DNA from: AWTP1-13 sp963797005 | GTDB lineage: Bacteria; Pseudomonadota; Alphaproteobacteria; Rhizobiales; Hyphomicrobiaceae | Direction of reading: 5' to 3' | NCBI GenBank assembly: GCA_963797005.1 | Contig: CAWCOF010000014.1 | Span: forward strand, 62,001 to 126,000 | DNA: 64,000 nt | Shown: one piece after another, positions 35,606 to 43,799 of the stretch | Position numbering within the stretch: the first letter of the stretch is position 1 | How the letters are laid out: every line of letters starts with the position of its first letter | Made by a program: the position numbers and the translations under genes | The notes under the pieces: model-generated | Database searches by the model: none | The model's input: the letters and a program-made list of their open reading frames with translations, nothing else | Told to the model about the DNA's origin: nothing

Positions 35606-37702
35606 GTGGCGATCGTGGAAACGCTAAAGCAGGGCGAAGTTGCCGTCATCCGCATGGACAACCCGCCGGTGAACGCGCTTGGCCATGCGCTGCGCGTCGG
35701 GCTGGAGAAGGCGTTCGCCGAGGCCAACGCCGATGCCGGCGTGAAGGCGATCGTGCTGACCGGTACGGGCAGGTTCTTCTCGGCCGGCGCCGACATCACC
35801 GAGTTCCGCTCCGAGATGAAGGAGCCGTTCCTGCCGCAGCTGATCGACAAGATCGAGGCTTCTTCCAAGCCGGTGGTTGCCGCCGTCAACGGCACGGCGC
35901 TGGGCGGCGGGCTCGAGCTGTCGCTCGGCTGCCATTACCGGGTTGCGTCCAAGGACGTGCGCCAGCTGGGTCTCCCCGAGATCAAGCTCGGCATCATCCC
36001 GGGTGCAGGGGGCACCCAGCGGCTGCCGCGCGCCATCGGCGTCGAGCAGGCGCTGCAACTCATCACCACCGGCGCCTTCATCGACGCGGCCAAGGGCGCC
36101 GCCGCCGGCCTGATCGACAAGGTCGCCGAGGGCGACTTGGTGACCGCGGCCGTCGCCTTTGCCAAGGAGCAGATCGGCAAGCCGCCGCGCCGTGTCGGCG
36201 AGAAGAAGATCGACAAGGCCTCGTTCCCGGCCGGCCTGTTCGAGAAGGCGCGCGCCTCGATCGCCCGCCACCCGAGCGGTCCGATCGCGCCGAAGGCCGC
36301 CATCGACGCAGTCGAAGCCGCCACCACCATGCCGCTGGCTGAAGGCCAGGCGCGCGAGCGGCAGGTGTTCCGCGAGGCGGCGGCGAGCCCCTACGCACGC
36401 GCCCTGCAATATGCCTTCTTCGCCGAGCGGCAGGCCGCCAACCTGCCCGGCATCGGTCCCGACGTGAAGCTGCGCGAAGTCAAGACCGTGGGCATCCTCG
36501 GCGCCGGCACCATGGGCACCGGCATCACGCTGGCCTTCCTCAATGCCGGCTTCCCCGTCACCGTGGTCGAGACCACGCAGGAGGCCCTCGACAAGGGCGT
36601 GGCGCGCATGAAGGACACGCTCGATGCCAACGTGAAGCGGGGCCGCGCCACCGAGGCGCAGGCCAAGGAGCGCATGGGCCGGCTGACGCCGTCGGTGAAG
36701 ATGGAGGATCTCGGCAAGGCCGACCTCGTCATCGAGGCGGTGTTCGAGAACATGGCGCTGAAGAAGGAGGTGTTCGCCAAGCTCGACAAAATAGCCAAGG
36801 CCGGCGCCATCATCGCCTCCAACACCTCGACCTTGGACGTGGACGAGATCGCGGCCGAGACCAAGCGCCCGCAGGACGTGGTGGGCCTGCACTTCTTCTC
36901 GCCCGCCAATATCATGAAGCTCCTGGAGATCGTGCGCGCCGAGAAGACCGGCAACGACGTGATGGCGACCTCGATGGCGATTGCCAAGAAGATCGGCAAG
37001 GTCGGCGTGCAGGCGGGCGTGTGCGACGGCTTCGTGGGAAATCGCATGCTGGCCGCCTACATCGGCGAGGTGCAGGCCATGAACCTGGAAGGCGCCATGC
37101 CGCAGGAGGTCGACGGCGCGCTGGAGGCCTGGGGCATGGCCATGGGCCCGCTCGCCGTCGGCGACCTCGCCGGCCTCGATGTCAGCTACCGCATCCGCAA
37201 GGAGCGCAAGCTCACCGGCGAGGCGGCGCAGTTCGCGCGCGTGCCCGACAAGATCGTGGAGATGGGCCGCCAGGGGCAAAAGACGGGCGCGGGCTACTAC
37301 AAGTACGACGCCAACCGCAAGCGCCAGGTCGATCCCGAGATCGAGGCGCTGATCCGCGCGGAAGCCGAGGCGTTGCAGATCAGGCAGCGCGATATCCCGG
37401 CCGACGAGATCGTCGAGCGCTGCCTGTTGCGGCTCGCCAACGAGGGCGCGCGCATCCTGGAGGAAGGCATCGCGCTCAGGGCCAGCGACATCGATACGAT
37501 GTACCTCAACGGCTACGGCTTCCCGGCCTGGCGCGGCGGCCCCATGTGGCAGGTCGACAACGTGATCGGCATGAAGAAGGCCGCCGAGCGCATCAAGGCC
37601 TACGAGGCCAAGTACGGCGCCCGCTGGAAGATCGCCCCGCTGATCGAGAAGCTCGCGGCGGAGGAGGGCACGTTCGCGGGGCTGGATGCGAAGAAGAAAT
37701 AG
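35606..37702 (+). CDS. Bifunctional enoyl-CoA hydratase/3-hydroxyacyl-CoA dehydrogenase
   Basis: A 698-residue FadJ/FadB-like protein for two beta-oxidation steps. The crotonase domain occupies about residues 1-190 (oxyanion region ALGGGLELSLGCHYR, LPEIKLGIIPGAGGTQRLPR), followed by the dehydrogenase with ILGAGTMGTGITLAFLNAGF and GLHFFSPANIMKLLEIV, then two C-terminal helical domains. The GTG at 35606 follows AAGGAGA. The domain order and length match short FadB-like enzymes of alphaproteobacteria. Confidence 0.94.
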   Translation: MAIVETLKQGEVAVIRMDNPPVNALGHALRVGLEKAFAEANADAGVKAIVLTGTGRFFSAGADITEFRSEMKEPFLPQLIDKIEASSKPVVAAVNGTALGGGLELSLGCHYRVASKDVRQLGLPEIKLGIIPGAGGTQRLPRAIGVEQALQLITTGAFIDAAKGAAAGLIDKVAEGDLVTAAVAFAKEQIGKPPRRVGEKKIDKASFPAGLFEKARASIARHPSGPIAPKAAIDAVEAATTMPLAEGQARERQVFREAAASPYARALQYAFFAERQAANLPGIGPDVKLREVKTVGILGAGTMGTGITLAFLNAGFPVTVVETTQEALDKGVARMKDTLDANVKRGRATEAQAKERMGRLTPSVKMEDLGKADLVIEAVFENMALKKEVFAKLDKIAKAGAIIASNTSTLDVDEIAAETKRPQDVVGLHFFSPANIMKLLEIVRAEKTGNDVMATSMAIAKKIGKVGVQAGVCDGFVGNRMLAAYIGEVQAMNLEGAMPQEVDGALEAWGMAMGPLAVGDLAGLDVSYRIRKERKLTGEAAQFARVPDKIVEMGRQGQKTGAGYYKYDANRKRQVDPEIEALIRAEAEALQIRQRDIPADEIVERCLLRLANEGARILEEGIALRASDIDTMYLNGYGFPAWRGGPMWQVDNVIGMKKAAERIKAYEAKYGARWKIAPLIEKLAAEEGTFAGLDAKKK

Positions 37703-37765
37703 GGCGGGTCACTAACCCAGCATGTGGTTTGGAAAAGTACGACATTGCACTCGGGAGCTACGGCT

Positions 37766-38374
37766 ATGGATCAAATGTCAGCGGAGTCGCCCGCATCGGG
37801 TTCCTTGACTCCTCAGGAGGAATACTCTTTCGACGAGTATAAAATGTACTACGAATCAACTGAAAGAATAAATGATCGGCGTCTGGCCATCAACAGAACA
37901 AATACGTCGCTTTGCCTTCTCACTGTGGCAAGTATCGGTATGATACTAGCATGGTCGTATGACAAGCACGATATTTCGAATCTCTCTCTTGGAGTTGCCG
38001 CCGGGATATCGATCCTGGGCATGTTGTTCTGCAGATGGTGGTCGAGGCAGGTCGTATCATATAAGGACCTGAATGCTGCAAAATTCAAGGTGCTGAGCGC
38101 TATGGCATCAAAGCTGGTGTTTCACGGCGCTCCCAGAACGGTTAGATCATTCGCTCCTTTCGACAGAGAATGGCAGGAACTTCAAAAAACAAATGCGCTG
38201 CAAAGATATCGAGATGGTTACGCATTAAAGACGTCTGAGTTAATTATCCCCAAGAGTTTCATGTTAATTTACCTGGGAGCATTTGTATTTTCCGTTGGAT
38301 GGATCGCAACAAGCGAAATATTTAGCTCTTTAGTCCTATTTGCTCGCCAGTTTCTGCAAAAGCTGAGTTTATGA
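37766..38374 (+). CDS. RipA/SLATT-like multi-TM membrane protein, first gene of a low-GC cassette
   Basis: A 202-residue membrane protein. The N-terminal part is polar (EYKMYYESTERINDRRLAIN), followed by two closely spaced hydrophobic helices at about 47-65 and 72-92, the segment SYKDLNAAKFKVL, a soluble middle region, and a third hydrophobic stretch near 165-195. From memory, the RxxxN helix followed by an LNxAKF motif is shared with the family named RipA-like octameric membrane protein and with SLATT-type effectors; I could not search. The ATG at 37766 has GGAG nine bases upstream. DNA is markedly AT-richer than the flanks (40% GC by hand count over 38221-38280), which suggests transfer. 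The TIR-like gene follows 107 bases downstream. Confidence 0.72.
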   Translation: MDQMSAESPASGSLTPQEEYSFDEYKMYYESTERINDRRLAINRTNTSLCLLTVASIGMILAWSYDKHDISNLSLGVAAGISILGMLFCRWWSRQVVSYKDLNAAKFKVLSAMASKLVFHGAPRTVRSFAPFDREWQELQKTNALQRYRDGYALKTSELIIPKSFMLIYLGAFVFSVGWIATSEIFSSLVLFARQFLQKLSL

Positions 38375-38481
38375 TGTTTCGGTATCAGCAAGTTTGGCAT
38401 GCGCTAGCTTTGATTGGTCCGAACGCAATGCAATATGTTTTGTCTTTCTGAGAACTGGCCGCGGCGATCCTGAGAGACGGA

Positions 38482-38994
38482 ATGTCAATTGATGTCTACG
38501 TGAGTGTCGGCAAGCCGTTTATCGGTGCGCAGGAAGAGCTACTCGAGAGTGTTGAGGCGCATCTAATGGCTACCGGACTGCTTCCGCGCACCGTTGGGCG
38601 AAATGGATACAGTTATCAACGACCGCTACGGACGATAGATAATTCGATGAATAGGTGCGCAGGAGCGCTTGTAATTGCGCTTGAAAGGACAGTGATCTGG
38701 AGTGGAGTTGAGCGGCATGGCGCTCCCGATGAGGTCAAATTGGATGGGACCAGATTGGCGACGCCATGGAACCAGATTGAGGCGGCCTTGGCGTATGCAA
38801 AGAAGCTTCCGATCCTGGTGCTTAAGGAGAACGGAGTGAGGGGAGAGGGGCTTCTTGAGGATCGGCATGATTGGTATGTATTGTCCATTGATTTGGGAAA
38901 GTCGTTCCTGCGTACGCCCGAGTTCGCAAGCATCTATGCGAGCTGGCGCCGGGACGTTCTCCGCTACGCTCGCCGAGCAGGGTTTTGCCTGTGA
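38482..38994 (+). CDS. TIR-like/nucleotide-binding small protein, second gene of a low-GC cassette
   Basis: A 170-residue protein with an alpha/beta pattern. It begins with strand DVYVSVG, has a central SMNRCAGALVIALER strand-helix, and then TPWNQIEAALAYAKKLPILVL, which matches in form the TIR-type motif where a glutamate (here Glu100) sits before an alanine-rich helix and a hydrophobic strand. A conserved-looking HDWYV segment follows. This fits a TIR-like NAD- or nucleotide-acting domain, but the assignment is by pattern only. It shares low GC with the upstream membrane-protein gene and probably its transcript; the MFS gene after it returns to high GC. Confidence 0.68.
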   Translation: MSIDVYVSVGKPFIGAQEELLESVEAHLMATGLLPRTVGRNGYSYQRPLRTIDNSMNRCAGALVIALERTVIWSGVERHGAPDEVKLDGTRLATPWNQIEAALAYAKKLPILVLKENGVRGEGLLEDRHDWYVLSIDLGKSFLRTPEFASIYASWRRDVLRYARRAGFCL

Positions 38995-39024
38995 GAAGCG
39001 CATAAGAGTGGGAGGGGGCTGCCT

Positions 39025-40242
39025 ATGCGGGGACGAAGCAGATCGGGTGATTTGTCCAATGACCGGTTCTTACAGCCCATTGTCTTTCTGCGCACGCTGG
39101 CGTTCATCAATTATCTGGGCTTCGCCAGCTGGGCGGCGCTGCTTTACAACTTTACGGTCGACCGCGCCGGCTTCCAGTGGTTCGAGACCGGGCTCACGCA
39201 GAGCGTGCGCGAGATCCCGGGCTTTCTCGCCTTCACCGCCGTCTTCTGGCTGATCGCCGTGCGCGAGCAGACGCTCGCCTACGTCGCGCTCTTCGTGCTG
39301 GGCCTGGGCGTGGCGCTCACCGGCTACTTCCCCACGCTCACCGGCGTGCTGATCACCACCTTCATCATGTCGATGGGCTTCCACTACTTCGAGACCATGA
39401 ACGTCTCGCTGCAACTGCAGCTGCTGCCCAAGGCCGAGGCGCCGCGCCTCATCGGCACCATCACCGCGGCGGGCGCGGCGGCGCAGTTCGTGGCCTACGG
39501 CGGGCTTGCCATTGCCTGGTGGGCCGGCTGGCACGCCTACGAGCAGCTGTTCCTGGTGTCGGGCGTTGCCTGCATGGTGCTGAGCGTCGCCGCCTTCGCC
39601 GTGTTCGGCCGCTTCGACGGCCCCGTGCCGCAGAAGAAGAGCATCGTGGTGCGCGGCCGCTACTGGCTCTACTACATGCTGACCTTCGTGACCGGTGCCA
39701 GGCGCCAGCTGTTCATCGCCTTCGGCGGCTTTCTGCTGGTCAAGAGGTTCGGCTACAGCGTGGCCGACATGGCGACCTTGATGCTCGTCACCACCGCGGC
39801 CAACGTCGCCCTTGCGCCGCGGCTCGGCCGGCTCGTCATGCGTGTGGGCGAGCGCCGCACCATCATGCTCGAGAACATCGTGCTGATCGTCGTGTTCGCG
39901 GGCTACGCGACGACGGGGAGCGCGCTGGTGGCGGGCGCGCTGTTCGTCATCGACGGCGTGTTCTTCACGCTCACCCTGGCGCAGCGCACGTATTTCCAGA
40001 AGATCGCCGACCCCGCCGACATGGCGGCCACCACCTCGGTCGCGTTCACCATCAACCACATCGCCGCGGTGGCCGTGCCGGTGACCTTCGGCGCGCTCGG
40101 CATGATCGACCCGGCCATCATCTTCTGGCTCGGGGCGTGCGTGGCGAGCATCTCGCTCACCTGCGCGTTCTTCGTGCCGCGCCATCCAGTGCCGGGCCAC
40201 GAGACGGTGCTCGCCGTGCCGCGCCCTCTGCCGGCGGAGTGA
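39025..40242 (+). CDS. MFS transporter
   Basis: A 405-residue major facilitator protein with about 12 hydrophobic segments, starting FLRTLAFINYLGFASWAALLYNF. Internal features include the MSMGFHYFETMN segment and a central polar loop around residues 200-215. The ATG at 39025 follows GGGAGGGGG. High GC distinguishes it from the two genes just upstream, so it marks the right edge of the low-GC island. Substrate unknown. Confidence 0.87.
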   Translation: MRGRSRSGDLSNDRFLQPIVFLRTLAFINYLGFASWAALLYNFTVDRAGFQWFETGLTQSVREIPGFLAFTAVFWLIAVREQTLAYVALFVLGLGVALTGYFPTLTGVLITTFIMSMGFHYFETMNVSLQLQLLPKAEAPRLIGTITAAGAAAQFVAYGGLAIAWWAGWHAYEQLFLVSGVACMVLSVAAFAVFGRFDGPVPQKKSIVVRGRYWLYYMLTFVTGARRQLFIAFGGFLLVKRFGYSVADMATLMLVTTAANVALAPRLGRLVMRVGERRTIMLENIVLIVVFAGYATTGSALVAGALFVIDGVFFTLTLAQRTYFQKIADPADMAATTSVAFTINHIAAVAVPVTFGALGMIDPAIIFWLGACVASISLTCAFFVPRHPVPGHETVLAVPRPLPAE

Positions 40243-40308
40243 CGCAAACCCGTAGCGCCGACCATGCGGCGCTACGGACTGCAGCTTCGTCCACACACAC
40301 CAACGCCG

Positions 40309-40432
40309 TCCTGAGCTTGTCGAAGGACGGGTCGTAGGCGACCAGCCGTGCTTCGACCGGGCTCAGCACGGGGTTGGCGTAAGCTTCTGCCCCTCACCCT
40401 AACCCTCTCCCCACTGAAAAGCGGGGAGAGGG
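40309..40432. repeat. Two adjacent repeats: GAGCTTGTCGAAGG family and CCCTCTCCCC half-copy
   Basis: CCGTCCTGAGCTTGTCGAAGG with CTTCGACCGGGCTCAGCACGG occupies 40309-40378. A CCCTCTCCCC...GGGGAGAGGG hairpin follows at 40403-40432, ending 10 bases before the epmB stop, where it can serve as a terminator for epmB. Confidence 0.8.
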
Positions 40433-40442
40433 GATGCGCCCG

Positions 40443-41507
40443 TCACCCGCGCTTCGGATAGGCGTGCAGGTTGCCGCTGGGGTCCGCGATTGACGGGCCG
40501 TCCGCGTCGACGTAGCCCGGGCCGATGGGCACCTTGCCGTGGCCGCCGGGGATGTCGAGCACGTAGGTCGGCTGCGCCAGCCCCGAAAGGCGACCGCGAA
40601 GTTGACCCATGATCGCCTGGCCCTCAGTGATCGACAGGCGGAAATGCCCGGTTCCGGGGGCGAGGTCGGGATGGTGCAGGTAGTAGGGCTTGATGCGGGC
40701 CTCGAGGAAGGCGCGCATCAGTTGCGCGAGTGTCTCCGCGTCGTCGTTGATGCCTCTGAGCAGCACCGTCTGGCTGACGAGCGGAATGCCGGCTTGGGCG
40801 AGACGGGCGCAGGCCGCGCGCGCTTCTTGCGTCAGCTCGCGCGCGTGGTTGGCGTGCACGGCGACATAGACCGTCTTCTCCGATGAGGTGAGCGCGCCGA
40901 TCAGCTCGGGCGTGACGCGCTCGGGATCGGCGACCGGCACGCGCGTGTGCCAGCGCAAGACTTTGACATGAGGCACGGCGGCGAGCCGCTGCGTCACGTC
41001 GGCGATGCGGCGGGGCGACAGCATGAACGGGTCGCCGCCGGTCAGGATCACCTCCCAGATCGCGGGATTGGCGGCGATGTAGGCTACGGCCGTAGCGAGC
41101 GCCGCACCGGAGAGCGCGGGCGGCCCGCCCGGTCCCACCGTCTCGCGGCGGAAGCAGAACCGGCAGTAGACCGGGCAGACGTGCGTGAGCTTCAAGAGCA
41201 CGCGGTCGCGATAGCGGTGCACCACGCCCGGCACGGGCGCGAAGCGCTCGTCGCCGATCGGGTCCGGCAACTCCTCGGGGCGCTGCTCCAGCTCGCGTAC
41301 GTCGGGCACGAACTGCCGCGCGATCGGGTCGGCCGGATCGGTGCGGTCGATCAGCGCCAGCATCTCGGGCGTGATCGCCACCGCGTAGCGTGCGCCGATG
41401 CGTTCCAGCGCCTGCGCCTCGCCGGCCGGCACGAGCCCGGCTTCGGCCAGCTCAGCAATCGTCCGCAGCGTCCTCGTTGCTTGCTTCACGTGTTCGCCCA
41501 CTGTCAT
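40443..41507 (-). CDS. epmB: EF-P lysine 2,3-aminomutase (radical SAM)
   Basis: A 354-residue KamA-type radical SAM enzyme that converts alpha-lysine to beta-lysine for elongation factor P modification. The iron-sulfur motif is CPVYCRFCFRR, with ILTGGDPFMLSP and the PLP-lysine region LDIPGGHGKVPIG near the C-terminus. The ATG at 41507 gives MTVGEHVKQ and matches the usual N-terminus; this ATG lies within the GTCATCCCGG end of a repeat. A frame continues upstream to 41576 but consists of repeat sequence. The epmA gene and divergent efp are adjacent, so the assignment to EF-P is strong. Confidence 0.92.
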   Translation of the reverse strand: MTVGEHVKQATRTLRTIAELAEAGLVPAGEAQALERIGARYAVAITPEMLALIDRTDPADPIARQFVPDVRELEQRPEELPDPIGDERFAPVPGVVHRYRDRVLLKLTHVCPVYCRFCFRRETVGPGGPPALSGAALATAVAYIAANPAIWEVILTGGDPFMLSPRRIADVTQRLAAVPHVKVLRWHTRVPVADPERVTPELIGALTSSEKTVYVAVHANHARELTQEARAACARLAQAGIPLVSQTVLLRGINDDAETLAQLMRAFLEARIKPYYLHHPDLAPGTGHFRLSITEGQAIMGQLRGRLSGLAQPTYVLDIPGGHGKVPIGPGYVDADGPSIADPSGNLHAYPKRG

Positions 41508-41679
41508 CCCGGAATTTCGCCTGTCCGCGAGCAACGAGGTATCCCCGGCAGTGAGCTTGTCGAACTGCGCGGCCACTGACCCATGTTACAGCCGTCCTTC
41601 GACTAGCTCAGGACGGTGGCGGCGATTGCGGCCCCGGTGGTCCCGGCTCTCCGCGCTAGCGCGCTCCGGCCGGGATGAC
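41503..41679. repeat. Dispersed palindromic repeat, GTCATCCCGG family, bridging epmA and epmB
   Basis: One end carries the probable ATG of epmB and the other carries the last seven codons and stop of epmA (VIPAGAR read from GTCATCCCGG). A GAGCTTGTCGAA-type element is nested at about 41550-41623. Confidence 0.88.
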
Positions 41680-42900
41680 AATCCCTACCCTTCTGAGAGC
41701 CGGCGTCCATAGCACCTGCTCGATGCGCGCGGCGCCGGTCGCCAGCATCACCAGGCGATCGAAGCCGAGCGCGGCGCCGCTCGCTGGTGGCATGAGGGCG
41801 AGCGCAGCAAGAAAGTCCTCGTCGATCGGATAGCGCTCGCCCCAGATGCGTTCCTTCTCCGCCATCTCCGCCTCGAGGCGGCGGCGCAGGTCGGCCGGAT
41901 CTGTTTCCTCGCCGTAAGCGTTCGCGAGCTCCACGCCGCACGCATGGAGCTCGAAGCGCTCGGCCACGCGGGCGTCGGACGGCTTGCGACGCGCCAGCGC
42001 TGCCGCGCACGCCGGGTACTCGGTGAGGAGCATCGCTCCAAGCTCGGCAAGGGCCGGCTCGATGCGCGCCACCAGCACGCGGGAGAACACGTCGCCCCAC
42101 GTGTCGTCGGGCTCGGTGCGGATGCCGGCACGATTTGCCGCTTCGGCCAGCGCGTCGCGATCCGGCGCCGCGGGAATCCCCTCTCCCCACTCTTCGGTGG
42201 GGAGAGGGTTAGGGTGAGGGGCAGGACCTTGCTCCGGCGCCGGAGTTTGCATCTGCCCCTCACCCCGACCCTCTCCCCGCGCTGATGGCGTATGAGGGAG
42301 AGTCGGCGCTGCGCGGGGAGAGGGGGGCACGGCGGCGGGCAGTGTGGCAAGCAGATCGATGCCGGGCCAGCGCGCGAAGGCTTCGGCGACCGTGATGCGC
42401 GCGGGTGCAAGGTTCGGGTCGGCGGTGTGCCCGCGGAACTCGAGGCGGGTGGTGCCTGCCGCCTCGGCGGCGACGCGCAGGATTGCGCCGCAGTCCTCCA
42501 TCACCTGCTCGTAGGGCTCGCGCGCGCGGTACCACTCGAGCATCGTGAAGGTGGGATGATGCAGGGCGCCGCGCTCGCGGTTGCGGAAGGCGGGCGCGAA
42601 CGTGAAGATCTTCTCCTCGCCCGCGGCCAGCAGCTTCTTGCAGGCGAACTCCGGCGAGGTGGCGAGATAGAGCGGTCGGCGTGCGCCGTCGGGGGCGATC
42701 AGCTCTGTGGCAAAAGCATGCAGATGCGCCTCGTTGCCGGGCGATACCTGCAGCGCCGCCGTCTCCACCTCGACGAAGCCTTGGGCCCCGAACCAGTGCC
42801 GCAGCGCCGCCTTGATGCGGCCGCGCGCCGCCAGGAACGGCCGCCGGTCGGCGTGCGTGTCGGGGTGCCACCAGGGGCGCGGCTCAAGCTCTTTCGGCAA
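41656..42900 (-). CDS. epmA: EF-P beta-lysyl ligase with in-frame repeat insertion
   Basis: A 414-residue class II lysyl-tRNA synthetase paralogue that attaches beta-lysine to elongation factor P. The N-terminal EVETAALQVSPGNEAHL, motif 2 with FTFAPAFRNRERGALHHPTF, the ELANAYGEETDP segment and motif 3 GAALGFDRLVMLATG are intact. Typical EpmA proteins are near 330-350 residues; the excess is one block at about residues 187-245, encoded by a CCCTCTCCCC composite repeat and rich in Pro, Ala, Gly and Glu. The frame is kept, so an active enzyme with a surface loop is possible. The last residues come from a second repeat. Adjacent to epmB and divergent from efp. Confidence 0.93.
   Translation of the reverse strand: MPKELEPRPWWHPDTHADRRPFLAARGRIKAALRHWFGAQGFVEVETAALQVSPGNEAHLHAFATELIAPDGARRPLYLATSPEFACKKLLAAGEEKIFTFAPAFRNRERGALHHPTFTMLEWYRAREPYEQVMEDCGAILRVAAEAAGTTRLEFRGHTADPNLAPARITVAEAFARWPGIDLLATLPAAVPPSPRAAPTLPHTPSARGEGRGEGQMQTPAPEQGPAPHPNPLPTEEWGEGIPAAPDRDALAEAANRAGIRTEPDDTWGDVFSRVLVARIEPALAELGAMLLTEYPACAAALARRKPSDARVAERFELHACGVELANAYGEETDPADLRRRLEAEMAEKERIWGERYPIDEDFLAALALMPPASGAALGFDRLVMLATGAARIEQVLWTPALRRVGIVIPAGAR
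42165..42342. repeat. Composite hairpin repeat inside epmA, copy 2
   Basis: CCCTCTCCCC...GGGGAGAGGG at the left, core GCAGGACCTTGCTCCGGCGC, then CCCCTCACCCCGACCCTCTCCCC and GCGCGGGGAGAGG at the right. It is read through in frame as part of epmA. The core matches the copy at 33713-33858 in reverse. Confidence 0.9.
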
Positions 42901-43022
42901 CGGCGGAGTTGCTCCTTGGCGCTACCGGGAAAGGCCTGTAGAAAGCGCCAACTGGCTTGCCGAGCCTGCCGTCGTCCGGCGCGCGTAGGGCCTGTCGGCG
43001 CAGGGTTTTCCGCGGAGGATCG

Positions 43023-43592
43023 ATGGTTAAGGTTATCGCAAGCTCGGTGCGCAAAGGCAACGTGCTCGAGGTCGGCGGCAGGCTGTGCGTGGTCTTGAAG
43101 GCCGAGAACATCCACCCGGGCAAGGGCACGCCCGTCACCCATCTCGACATGCGGCGCATCCAGGACGGCGTGAAGATCACCGAGCGCTATCGCACCACCG
43201 ATCAGGTGGAGCGCGCCTACCTCGAGGACAAGACCTACAACTATCTTTACGAAGACGACATGGGCTTCAACTTCATGGAGCCCGAGACCTTCGAGCAAAT
43301 CGCGGTTCCCAAGGACATCCTCGGCGACCAATCGGTTTATTTGCAGGAGAACATGCCCGTCAGCATCAGCCTGCACGACGGCGTGCCGATCTCGACCGAG
43401 CTACCGCAGCGTGTGACCCTCGAGGTGGTCGAGGCCGACCCGGTGGTCAAGGGCCAGACCGCGTCGTCCTCCTACAAGCCGGCCGTGCTCTCCAACGGCC
43501 TGCGCGTGATGGTGCCGCCGCACATCTCCGCCGGCACACGCATCGTCGTCATGACCGAGGACGGCTCCTACGTGGAGCGTGCCAAAGATTGA
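43023..43592 (+). CDS. efp: Elongation factor P
   Basis: A 189-residue EF-P, which helps ribosomes past polyproline stretches. The KOW-like N-terminal domain, PGKG loop with Lys34 (the residue modified by beta-lysine in the EpmA/EpmB pathway), the central OB domain and the C-terminal RIVVMTEDGSYVERA end are all present. The ATG at 43023 is preferred over the upstream frame. It is divergent from epmA, 122 bases apart, so the target and its two modifying enzymes are together. Confidence 0.96.
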   Translation: MVKVIASSVRKGNVLEVGGRLCVVLKAENIHPGKGTPVTHLDMRRIQDGVKITERYRTTDQVERAYLEDKTYNYLYEDDMGFNFMEPETFEQIAVPKDILGDQSVYLQENMPVSISLHDGVPISTELPQRVTLEVVEADPVVKGQTASSSYKPAVLSNGLRVMVPPHISAGTRIVVMTEDGSYVERAKD

Positions 43593-43799
43593 GGCACCGG
43601 CATGGCATACCGGCAGGGCGTCGTACGTTAATCTCTGGGAAGTCGTGTTGCGCGGGCGGAAGGCGAGAGCGCCCGCAATGGGTTGATTGCTGCGCGGTTC
43701 CCGCTAGATTGTGGGCAAGGCTCCGAATTTGGCGACCCAAGGGAGGACGTGCGTTCGCGGAGCGGGACGGCACGCGAGTCAAACACAGGAAGGTACCAG

